Shown piece by piece: positions 1-5,768 of a stretch of 6,434 nucleotides of DNA. The stretch is taken from assembly GCA_003575245.1 (NCBI GenBank), contig NMQN01000456.1, positions 1-6,434 on the forward strand. Direction: 5' to 3'. This DNA comes from Candidatus Atribacteria bacterium 1244-E10-H5-B2. Its GTDB lineage: Bacteria > Atribacterota > JS1 > SB-45 > 34-128. Position numbers and translations under genes: made by a program. Every line of letters begins with the position of its first letter. The first letter of the stretch is position 1. The notes beneath the pieces are model-generated. The model was not told where the DNA came from, searched no databases, and was given only the letters and a program-made list of their open reading frames with translations.

Positions 1-18
1 ATTATCAAAAAGTTCCAT
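1..18 (-). CDS. Possible 5' end of an unidentified gene running off the left edge
   Basis: An ATG at 18-16 on the minus strand opens a frame reading MELFDN before the window ends. It is preceded by TTAAGG at a spacing of about 9-10 nt, a weak ribosome binding site. It starts 74 bp after the stop of the acetyltransferase on the same strand, so it could be the next gene of a minus-strand transcript. Six codons are not enough to assign a family, and this may be chance. Confidence 0.2.
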
Positions 19-92
19 TAAAAATTACCTTAATCATATTTTATTTAATTTTATCATCTTTCCGAGTATTTTAGAAATCCTTTACCCGGTAG

Positions 93-629
93 TCACTTAT
101 CCATCTTTTCAAACTCATCTTTTAATATACCCATTAAGATTACATCATAGTATTTTCCATCATAAAATTGACCTTTTCTTAACCTTCCCTCTTCCTTAAA
201 TTCGCATTTCTCATAACAGCGTACACCCCTTTGATTATAATCAAAGACTCGAAGATATATTTTATATAAATTCATCTGATTAAAAGCATGGTTAAGCAGA
301 ATTTTTATGGCATCTGTACCATAACCCTTGCCCCAATATTCTTTATTGCCAATCACAATTCCCAATTCTGCATTTCTATTCTTCCAATCAATTTTATGTA
401 AACTAATCTGACCGATATAATCTCCCTCTTTGGTTTCCATAACCAGATTCTTCTCTGTATCATTATGACTCATCGCTCTTTCCAAAAACTTTTCCTCTTC
501 CGCTCGAGAAACCGGATATAGAAAGGAAGATAAATACTTAGTAACCTCTCGGTCATTTACCCATTTCATTATCTCTTCCAGGTCTTTCTTCTCCACAGCC
601 CTTAAATTTACTAATTTTCCTTTAAGCAT
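93..629 (-). CDS. GNAT N-acetyltransferase, RimJ/RimL type
   Basis: The protein has 178 residues, the full usual length for a single-domain GNAT of the Acetyltransf_3 (RimJ/RimL) group. These transfer acetyl from acetyl-CoA to an amino group of a protein or small molecule in the cytoplasm. The N-terminal LRAVEKKDLEEI (9-20) is the typical first strand and helix. The ELGIVIG strand (88-94) leads into YWGKGYGTDA (98-107), the Q/RxxGxG/A pyrophosphate-binding loop for acetyl-CoA. VFDYNQRGVRCYEKCEF (128-144) is the C-terminal motif B (usually YNxRAixxYEKxGF), and DVILMGIL (162-169) is the last strand. The usual Gly before the Phe of that motif is Cys here. The start is an ATG with GGAGG at 641-637, 7 nt upstream, and the stop is TGA. 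It is transcribed divergently from the nitrilase gene. The acceptor is unknown: ribosomal-protein, polyamine and antibiotic acetylation cannot be told apart from sequence. Confidence 0.93.
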   Translation of the reverse strand: MLKGKLVNLRAVEKKDLEEIMKWVNDREVTKYLSSFLYPVSRAEEEKFLERAMSHNDTEKNLVMETKEGDYIGQISLHKIDWKNRNAELGIVIGNKEYWGKGYGTDAIKILLNHAFNQMNLYKIYLRVFDYNQRGVRCYEKCEFKEEGRLRKGQFYDGKYYDVILMGILKDEFEKMDK

Positions 630-706
630 AATCTTCCCTCCCTAAAATGAAAATTTTGTGCCAGGTACTTTTCATTCATTTTTAAAAAAATTAAAATTTA
701 TTTTCT

Positions 707-715
707 ATTATAGCA
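707..715 (-). promoter_or_regulatory. Extended -10 promoter element for the acetyltransferase gene
   Basis: On the minus strand this reads TGCTATAAT, a perfect -10 box with the TGN extension that can compensate for a weak -35. The sequence 17 bp further upstream (TACAAA) matches the -35 consensus poorly. Transcription would begin near 700, giving a leader of about 70 nt before the ATG at 629. The same bases read on the plus strand (TATTATAG) are a poorer -10 for the divergent nitrilase gene, whose promoter I could not place. Confidence 0.4.
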
Positions 716-761
716 GGAATTTTAAATTATTTGTAGAAAGTATAAGAAGGAGGTATATTCA

Positions 762-2408
762 ATGGTTAATAAATTAAAAGTCGCTTGCCTTCAAGTAAGT
801 GCAAGAGAGTATGAGGATAGATACGAAAATAAAGAAAATATCTTAAGAATGATTGACAAGGCATCAGATGCACACCCTCAATTAATGGTCTTACCAGAGT
901 GTGCCTATCCTGCTTATTACATTTCTCCGCTAATTGTGAAAAATTTTTTAGAATTCCAGAAATCGACTTTAGAACTAATTACCGAGGTTAAACAAAGGGC
1001 TAAACTGTATAAATGCTACATAGCTTTAGGGATAGTGGAAACTGACCTAATCGAAAATATTCTTTACAATTCTGCTTTACTTATCAATCCGGAAGGTCAG
1101 GAGATAAGCCGCTTCCGAAAATCTTACCTCTGGCATTTTGATTCTCACTGGTTCTGCGCCGGAGAACAATATCCGGTAATTGAGACCGAATTCGGGAAAA
1201 TAGGGATGTTTATCTGTGCTGATGGGCGACTCCCTGAAATAGTCCGTTGTTTGAGTTTGCAAGGGGCGGACATTTTGCTTGACCTTACCAACTGGGTCAC
1301 CTCGGGATTTGAGAAAGAAACCCTTACCAGCCCTCAGGTAGAATATATGATTCCTACACGAGCCCTGGAAAACCGAGTGTGGATAATTGCTGCTAATAAA
1401 GTGGGAATGGAGGCAAAGAGTATATTATATTGTGGGAAAAGCGCTGTCTTTGCACCTGATGGCCAAATAGCTAAAATTGCTTCTTCTTCCCAGGAAGAAA
1501 TTCTCTTTTATGAAATTTCACTTGAGGGAGCTATGGATAAATCAATTGACCATCAAATAAATACAATCGATGACCGCAGACCAGAGTTATATTCTGAATT
1601 GATTCAGCCTACTGATAGTCTACCCATCTATTCTATTATGAAAAAAAAGACTGGTCTTAATAACCCAAATCCACTAACGGCAATAGTGCAAATAGAATTT
1701 GAAGATAATTTTAAAAAATATCTCCAAAAGATAGAATTCTTCATAAATAATTTATTGGAACAGGAAACCAATATTATTATCTTCCCGGAATGTCATTTTA
1801 TCTTCCCCGAAAGTGGAGATAAGGTCATCAATAAAATCCAACAAATAATTAAAAACAGGAAAGTTCTCTGTGCTATTACTTTAACTGAAAAAGCGGATGA
1901 AGTTTATTATAAAACTACTTTTCTTATAGAATCAGGTAAGCTCCGAGGAAAATACAGAAAGACTCATTTAGAAAAAGAGGAAAAGAATCTTTTTTCTCCT
2001 GGAGATTTAGGACTTCCGGTATTTAAAACTTCTTACGGTTACATAGGAGTAATGATAGGTTATGAAGGAATTTTCCCTGAAATATCCCGTACCCTAACCC
2101 TTAAAGGCGCAGATTTAATTATCTGGCCCAGTAAATTTACCAATGACAGACAGATAAATATCTGTCGTAGCAGAGGGGCAGAAAATAAAATATTTATAGC
2201 TTGTTCTAATTCCATTTCTCATCAAAGCAATGGTCATAGCCTCTTAACTTCTCCTTCAGGACAAATATTAACCTCTTGTCTGGATAAAGCTGAACAAGCC
2301 AGCCTTTCTTCACTTAATCTTTTACTTTCTCGAAACAAAGACATTGTCCCCCATACCAATACAATCTTAAACAGAAAACCAGATACTTATAAAATTTTAA
2401 CACAATAA
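762..2408 (+). CDS. Tandem carbon-nitrogen hydrolase (nitrilase superfamily), second domain lacking the catalytic cysteine
   Basis: The 548-residue protein is about twice the usual single-domain nitrilase and consists of two such domains. Members cleave non-peptide C-N bonds (nitriles, amides, carbamoyl groups) in the cytoplasm with a Glu-Lys-Cys triad. Domain 1 (about 5-270) has the complete triad: E46 in LPE, K120 in FRK, and C152 in IGMFICADGRLPE. ALENRVWIIAAN (201-212) is the conserved ARAxEN region. A linker with DRRPELY (271-277), a common C-terminal nitrilase motif, leads into domain 2 (about 305-540). Domain 2 keeps E343 in FPE and K400 in YRKTHL, but where ICxD is expected it reads IGYE (432-435), so the nucleophile is Gly433. 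ATG start with AAGGAGGT at 747-754, 8 nt upstream; stop TAA. The lipid kinase gene follows after 49 bp with no terminator. The substrate cannot be predicted: amidase, N-carbamoyl hydrolase and nitrilase all remain possible. Confidence 0.93.
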   Translation: MVNKLKVACLQVSAREYEDRYENKENILRMIDKASDAHPQLMVLPECAYPAYYISPLIVKNFLEFQKSTLELITEVKQRAKLYKCYIALGIVETDLIENILYNSALLINPEGQEISRFRKSYLWHFDSHWFCAGEQYPVIETEFGKIGMFICADGRLPEIVRCLSLQGADILLDLTNWVTSGFEKETLTSPQVEYMIPTRALENRVWIIAANKVGMEAKSILYCGKSAVFAPDGQIAKIASSSQEEILFYEISLEGAMDKSIDHQINTIDDRRPELYSELIQPTDSLPIYSIMKKKTGLNNPNPLTAIVQIEFEDNFKKYLQKIEFFINNLLEQETNIIIFPECHFIFPESGDKVINKIQQIIKNRKVLCAITLTEKADEVYYKTTFLIESGKLRGKYRKTHLEKEEKNLFSPGDLGLPVFKTSYGYIGVMIGYEGIFPEISRTLTLKGADLIIWPSKFTNDRQINICRSRGAENKIFIACSNSISHQSNGHSLLTSPSGQILTSCLDKAEQASLSSLNLLLSRNKDIVPHTNTILNRKPDTYKILTQ

Positions 2409-2445
2409 ATAAATGAAATATATTCTATTAATTTAAATCGACTAA

Positions 2446-2451
2446 GGGAGG
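2446..2451 (+). promoter_or_regulatory. Ribosome binding site fixing a TTG start
   Basis: GGGAGG, within AAGGGAGGT, ends 6 nt before the TTG at 2458. This near-consensus site at ideal spacing is the reason for choosing the TTG. It also fits the family, because the conserved first strand (LIINLTAGGG, for the usual IINPxAG) begins five residues after this start. Confidence 0.75.
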
Positions 2452-2457
2452 TAAATT

Positions 2458-3360
2458 TTGAAAACAGAACTCATAATTAATTTAACAGCCGGTGGGGGGA
2501 AGCCCCGCACACACCTAAAAACAATTTTTAAATATTTAAAAGAAAATGGATTTAATTTTAAAGTCAGCTATACTTCACATCACGGTGATGCGATAGAACT
2601 TGCCCAAAAGGCTGCTGATAAAGGGATGGATCTTATCGTGTCAATTGGTGGAGATGGAACGGTAAACGAAATTGTAAATGGAATTATGAAATCAAAAAAT
2701 GATCCACCTTTAGGGATAATCCCTTTAGGGTGGGCTAATGATTTTATTAAAAGCACAGACATTCCCTCTGATATAATTGGGGCGTGCAAAACTTTAATTA
2801 AAGGCAAAACCAAGAAAATAGATATAGGAGTAATTAATAACCAGACATATTTTTCTAACGTATGTGGGGTAGGATTTGATGCGGAAGTTGCCCATTTTGC
2901 CAATCAATTAAAAAACCGACACCCTAACTGGAATTCTCTTAATGCATTTGTTTATGTCTTTGCTACCGTAAAAAAACTTCTTTCTCCTTTTAACTACCAT
3001 AATGTAAAGATAAAATTTGATGGACAAGAAATCCATTCTAAAATTCTATTTATTGCTATTAGTAATGGAAAAATTTATGGAGGCCGATTTAAAATCACCC
3101 CTGAAGCAATATTAGATGATGGATTATTTGAAATCTGCCTGGTAGAAGAAATGGGGAGATTTAAGTATCTTAGCATTATCCCCAAAGTCTTTAAAGGCAC
3201 ACACACAAGCATTAAGGGGATAAGCTTTTATAGAGCTAAAGAAGTAGTAATTGAATCTTCGGAAACCACTCTTGCCCAGGTAAGTGGTGAAGTGATTGAG
3301 GGCCAGAAAAAATTTACCATAACGCTTCTACCAAAAAGTTTAAAATTAATTGTCCCATAA
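2458..3360 (+). CDS. Diacylglycerol kinase-family lipid kinase (YegS/DgkB/BmrU type)
   Basis: At 300 residues it has the usual length of bacterial lipid kinases of the DAGK_cat family. These phosphorylate diacylglycerol or related lipids with ATP at the inner face of the membrane, without membrane segments of their own. Seen in order: IINLTAGGG (6-14); the nucleotide-binding SIGGDGTVNEIVNG (62-75); IIPLGWANDF (87-96), the position of the PLGTxNDFA signature; the DIGVINNQTYFSNVCGVGFDAEV stretch (122-144); YGGRFKITPEAILDDGLFEI (207-226), with the conserved DDG at 220-222; and QVSGEVIEG (274-282), where most relatives have QVDGE. Two signature positions differ: Thr to Trp at 92 and Asp to Ser at 276. 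The gene starts with TTG and follows the nitrilase after 49 bp, probably in one operon. Its TAA stop lies in the tip of the inverted repeat downstream. DAG, sphingoid and unrelated lipids cannot be distinguished as substrate. Confidence 0.92.
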   Translation: MKTELIINLTAGGGKPRTHLKTIFKYLKENGFNFKVSYTSHHGDAIELAQKAADKGMDLIVSIGGDGTVNEIVNGIMKSKNDPPLGIIPLGWANDFIKSTDIPSDIIGACKTLIKGKTKKIDIGVINNQTYFSNVCGVGFDAEVAHFANQLKNRHPNWNSLNAFVYVFATVKKLLSPFNYHNVKIKFDGQEIHSKILFIAISNGKIYGGRFKITPEAILDDGLFEICLVEEMGRFKYLSIIPKVFKGTHTSIKGISFYRAKEVVIESSETTLAQVSGEVIEGQKKFTITLLPKSLKLIVP

Positions 3361-3539
3361 TTTAGTTAGTTGGTTAACTAGTTAATTGGTTAATTGGTTA
3401 GGAATAGAGCATAAGAAAATAAAGACAGGAGAATTTAAGTTAGTTGGCTATTTGGCTAACTAGTTTAGTATTAATTCTTCAATATACTTATTTCTCAACC
3501 AGGTAACCAGGTAACTAACTAACCAGTTAACTAAATTAT
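3357..3539. repeat. Octamer-built inverted repeat between convergent genes; possible bidirectional hairpin terminator
   Basis: Two arms (3357-3399 and, inverted, 3539-3497) align without gaps, 35 of 43 positions identical. Both begin ATAATTTAGTTA and continue as octamers of form T(A/G)GTTANN. The A/G choice per unit is the same in both arms; only the NN dinucleotides differ, so the mismatches recur every 8 bp. A third cluster of four octamers (3437-3468, e.g. TGGCTATT, TGGCTAAC) sits between the arms. In a plus-strand transcript the first NN pair forms G-U wobbles, giving about 20 continuous base pairs at the foot of the stem. The tips contain the TAA stops of both flanking genes (3358-3360 and 3538-3536). 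A transcript from either side would fold into a long hairpin, which suits a shared terminator or mRNA end protector, but there is no clean U-tract. No flanking target-site duplication is seen. Confidence 0.8.
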
Positions 3540-5422
3540 AACCTCCCCTCATTTTTTCTCTTCTTCTCTTCATACATATTCTCGTCAGCTATTCGGATTA
3601 ATTCATTCATCGACTGAGGATTAGCAGGATCATAATTAGAAAATCCTGTACTAAATCCTATTTTATAAGGTTTTTTTGAAATCTGATTTAACCGGGCTAA
3701 TTCCTTGCTTAATCTCTTTCTAATTATAGGTATTTCGTTTAAAGAACTATCCAAGAAGATTACTAAAAATTCATCCCCTCCCATTCGAGTGATAATATCT
3801 ACCTCCCTTAAGATAGATTTAAAAAGTTTTGCTACTTGGACCATAGTTCTATCCCCTTCCTCATGACCAAATTCATCATTGATATCTTTTAGATTATCTA
3901 AATCACTATAAGCTAACAATAAAGGAGATTTATCTCTTCTAGATAATTTTAATTGCCTTTGAAGAAGTTCTAAACCATACCCTCTATTATATGCTCCGGT
4001 AAGAGTGTTATAATGAGCTAAACTTTTTAGTTCCTCTTCCATCCTCTTTCTTTCTATAGCAGTAGCTATTTGATTAGAGACAAATTCCATAATTTCGATA
4101 TCTTTCTCAGAATAGAGTTTAGAATTGGTGTAGCTTTGGACTGCCATAGCCCCGATGGTTTTATCTTCTACTTTTAAAGGGACACCTAACCAGATAGATT
4201 TCTCAGTGAAAGTACCAGCAACGTTTAATTCTCTTTGAGCAATCAACTTCTGTAGTTTCTTATAATCAATCAGTAATGGTTGAACAGTCCTTATGACATA
4301 GACAGTAAGAGAATTGGCCTCACTGAAATTGAAAATAGGGAAAACCTCATCTTTTTCATCTACAAAATAAGGAAAGTAAATCTCATCTTTTTGGTAATCT
4401 GCTAAGGCGATAAAAAAATTAGTGGTATCAATAATATTACCTAATTCTTTATGAATAGTTTTATAAAGCTGGCCAAGAGAGATAGGGGAATTGGCAGCTT
4501 TGGAGATATTGTAAAGAACTTGTTGTAGTTTCTCATTTTGTTTGCGTTCGGTAATATCCATAAAAATACCTTCCACTCCAGCAATATTCCCTTCTTTGTC
4601 ATAATAGTAATGGCTGGAAGTGGAGACAGTAACCGGGGTGCCATCTCTTCTTTTTAGGGTTACTTCATAGTCCTTGATGCTTCCTTTTCTCTTTTTAAGT
4701 TCTTCTAAAAATATCTTTCTATCTTCAGGAATATAATAAAAATCTTTAGCCAAATTTTTCCCTATAATCTCTTTGGGGAAATTATATCCCAATAATTTAA
4801 CTCCGGGGGGATTTACCATTATGACATTTCCTTTTCTATCTGCACGATAGTAGACTCCAGGCATATTTTCGAAGAGAGTACGGTATTTCTTCTCAGATTG
4901 TTTTATTGTTTCTTCGGCTTTCTTATAGTCAGTAATATCTCTGGTGATAAAAAGCAGCTGATTTCCTACAATATTTCCGGTGGTTTGAAAATCGCGCCAA
5001 TTTCCATCTTTATTTTTAAAACGATATTCAATTCTCTTAGTGACAGGTAATTCTTTACCGGTTAAGAGTTTTTTTATCTTAGCATCGACATAATTTTTTA
5101 ATATTGAAAATAATTTCTTTTTGTCATCGGGATGGATAAATTCAAAAGGAGATTTCCCGAGTAACTCTTCTGGCTCATATCCGCTAAAAAAATCTTTAAT
5201 CGAAGGACTGATATAAGTAAATGTTGCTTGTAAATTAAAATTGTGTAAAGTAATCACATCACCGGTATTTTCAGTTATTAAACGGTACATTTCTTCAGAT
5301 TTTGCTAATTTTTTCTCTGTCTGTTTTTGGCTGGTTTTTACATCTTCTAACTCAACAATCTTTTTACGCGAACTTATCAATTCATTTACAAGTTGTTTTT
5401 TAGTTTTTTCACTATCTTTCAT
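3536..5422 (-). CDS. PAS-PAS-GAF-GGDEF sensor diguanylate cyclase
   Basis: A cytoplasmic sensor that condenses two GTP into c-di-GMP. Numbered from the upstream ATG at 5431: a charged, probably coiled-coil N-terminus (about 5-48); PAS 1 (about 46-168, ending ITRDITDYK); PAS 2 (about 180-297, ending IFMDITERK); GAF (about 310-460); GGDEF (about 468-627). The cyclase domain looks active: [19 protein letters not shown] (509-527) supplies the metal and guanine ligands, and RMGGDEF (549-555) is the intact signature loop. RxxD at 542-545, five residues before GGDEF, is the product-inhibition I-site. There is no EAL or HD-GYP domain, signal peptide or membrane helix. GGAGG touches the ATG at 5431, leaving no spacer, but lies 9 nt from the ATG at 5422, so I prefer 5422 (628 residues). 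The TAA stop is in the octamer inverted repeat. The ligands of the PAS and GAF domains cannot be told from sequence. Confidence 0.95.
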   Translation of the reverse strand: MKDSEKTKKQLVNELISSRKKIVELEDVKTSQKQTEKKLAKSEEMYRLITENTGDVITLHNFNLQATFTYISPSIKDFFSGYEPEELLGKSPFEFIHPDDKKKLFSILKNYVDAKIKKLLTGKELPVTKRIEYRFKNKDGNWRDFQTTGNIVGNQLLFITRDITDYKKAEETIKQSEKKYRTLFENMPGVYYRADRKGNVIMVNPPGVKLLGYNFPKEIIGKNLAKDFYYIPEDRKIFLEELKKRKGSIKDYEVTLKRRDGTPVTVSTSSHYYYDKEGNIAGVEGIFMDITERKQNEKLQQVLYNISKAANSPISLGQLYKTIHKELGNIIDTTNFFIALADYQKDEIYFPYFVDEKDEVFPIFNFSEANSLTVYVIRTVQPLLIDYKKLQKLIAQRELNVAGTFTEKSIWLGVPLKVEDKTIGAMAVQSYTNSKLYSEKDIEIMEFVSNQIATAIERKRMEEELKSLAHYNTLTGAYNRGYGLELLQRQLKLSRRDKSPLLLAYSDLDNLKDINDEFGHEEGDRTMVQVAKLFKSILREVDIITRMGGDEFLVIFLDSSLNEIPIIRKRLSKELARLNQISKKPYKIGFSTGFSNYDPANPQSMNELIRIADENMYEEKKRKNEGRL

Positions 5423-5431
5423 ATTATCCAT

Positions 5432-5436
5432 CCTCC
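5432..5436 (-). promoter_or_regulatory. Ribosome binding site deciding the cyclase start
   Basis: GGAGG on the minus strand is directly adjacent to the first ATG (5431), which is too close for initiation there. The second in-frame ATG (5422) is 9 nt away, within the working range, and loses only three residues. This argues for the protein starting [10 protein letters not shown]. Confidence 0.6.
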
Positions 5437-5479
5437 AAAAGTTAAAAAATAATTTTACTCTTCCCTTTAAATTATTACC

Positions 5480-5563
5480 TCAAATGGTTAAACTCTGCTT
5501 ATATAGTTCTCGCCCGGCACCGACTATCAATCTTTTAAACTTTTCTGATATTTCTAATTTCAC
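5480..5563 (-). CDS. 27-residue small ORF upstream of the cyclase; leader peptide or remnant of a class II aldolase gene
   Basis: A GTG at 5563-5561 is preceded by GAGG (5575-5572) at an 8-nt spacing and opens a frame that ends in TGA at 5482-5480. The peptide contains EKFKRLIVGAGRELYKQSL: a regular amphipathic composition, and locally richer in GC than its surroundings. A candidate promoter lies 30-70 bp upstream and the cyclase starts 57 bp downstream, so it could be translated as a leader. By memory, the AGRELYKQSLT part resembles the N-terminal helix of class II (FucA/AraD-type) aldolases. Reading on through the TGA gives GNNLKGRV, similar to the GNISxR that follows that helix in the family. 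A decayed gene start is therefore also possible. Chance similarity over so short a stretch cannot be excluded. Confidence 0.3.
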   Translation of the reverse strand: MKLEISEKFKRLIVGAGRELYKQSLTI

Positions 5564-5584
5564 ATCTCTATCCTCAAATTTTAA

Positions 5585-5612
5585 TTTTCCCTATTATATT
5601 TTCCCTATTATA
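5585..5612. repeat. Two tandem copies of a 14-bp repeat containing -10 boxes
   Basis: TTTTCCCTATTATA occurs twice with no spacer (5585-5598 and 5599-5612). On the minus strand each copy begins with TATAAT, a consensus -10 hexamer. The upstream copy (5612-5607) has TTTAAA at 5635-5630, 17 bp away, a 4/6 match to the -35 consensus. This is a plausible promoter for the small ORF and cyclase, with initiation near 5600 or, from the second copy, near 5586. Duplication of a -10 region in AT-rich DNA can also arise by slippage without function. Confidence 0.5.
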
Positions 5613-5736
5613 TCTATACTCCATAATATTTTAAAATCCTTCTTTTTTCAAAAAAATAATCTAACAGATAACGCTATGGAGAGGAAAGTTAATTTACTAA
5701 GTTTAAAAGAGGTAATTGGAATCTATTATTGCAATT

Positions 5737-5763
5737 GTAGGGGTGTATTGCATACGCCCTTGC
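5737..5763. repeat. GC-rich palindrome downstream of the exporter gene (REP-like hairpin)
   Basis: GGGTGTAT (5741-5748) and ATACGCCC (5752-5759) pair across a TGC loop. With G-U wobbles the stem extends to 12 bp (5737-5763). It lies 5 bp past the exporter's TAA stop. The motif, GTAGGGG followed by a GTAT/ATAC core, resembles dispersed intergenic palindromes I recall from many bacterial genomes. On the exporter transcript it would form a 3' hairpin but is not followed by a U-run, so it suits mRNA end protection better than a classical intrinsic terminator. Only one copy is visible in the window. Confidence 0.55.
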
Positions 5764-5768
5764 TTTAG

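Larger units (their letters stand above)
5432..5768. other. 337-bp intergenic region upstream of the cyclase gene
   Basis: This spacer separates the exporter remnant from the cyclase, both on the minus strand. From right to left it holds a GC-rich palindrome just after the exporter stop, an AT-rich stretch with nothing recognisable (about 5640-5735), a tandem 14-bp repeat carrying two TATAAT boxes, a small ORF with its own ribosome binding site, and 57 bp leading to the cyclase. A plus-strand frame running through it continues antisense into the cyclase gene and shows no family resemblance. I see no riboswitch: the conserved elements of c-di-GMP aptamers are absent. Confidence 0.6.

Noticed and set aside
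62..89. Stem-loop CCGAGTA/TACCCGG after the acetyltransferase stop, as an intrinsic terminator
   Set aside because: Seven pairs with one wobble, a 14-nt loop and no U-run on either side; too weak to call.
3357..3539. CRISPR array
   Set aside because: The units are 8 bp with no spacers, and there are no cas genes.
3357..3539. MITE or insertion sequence remnant
   Set aside because: Inverted arms are present, but no target-site duplication flanks them and no transposase fragment lies between; left as an unclassified repeat.
5437..5600. c-di-GMP riboswitch upstream of the cyclase
   Set aside because: The GC-rich patch near 5508-5523 prompted a look, but the conserved aptamer segments are missing and the patch reads as part of a small ORF.
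5643..5656. TTTTTTCAAAAAAA as a terminator hairpin
   Set aside because: A pure A/T palindrome with a single-base centre cannot form a stable loop; ordinary AT-rich spacer.
5241..5768. Plus-strand open frame across the cyclase 5' end and the spacer
   Set aside because: Antisense to a clear PAS-domain coding region; composition is low-complexity Ser/Phe/Asn and no family is recognisable.
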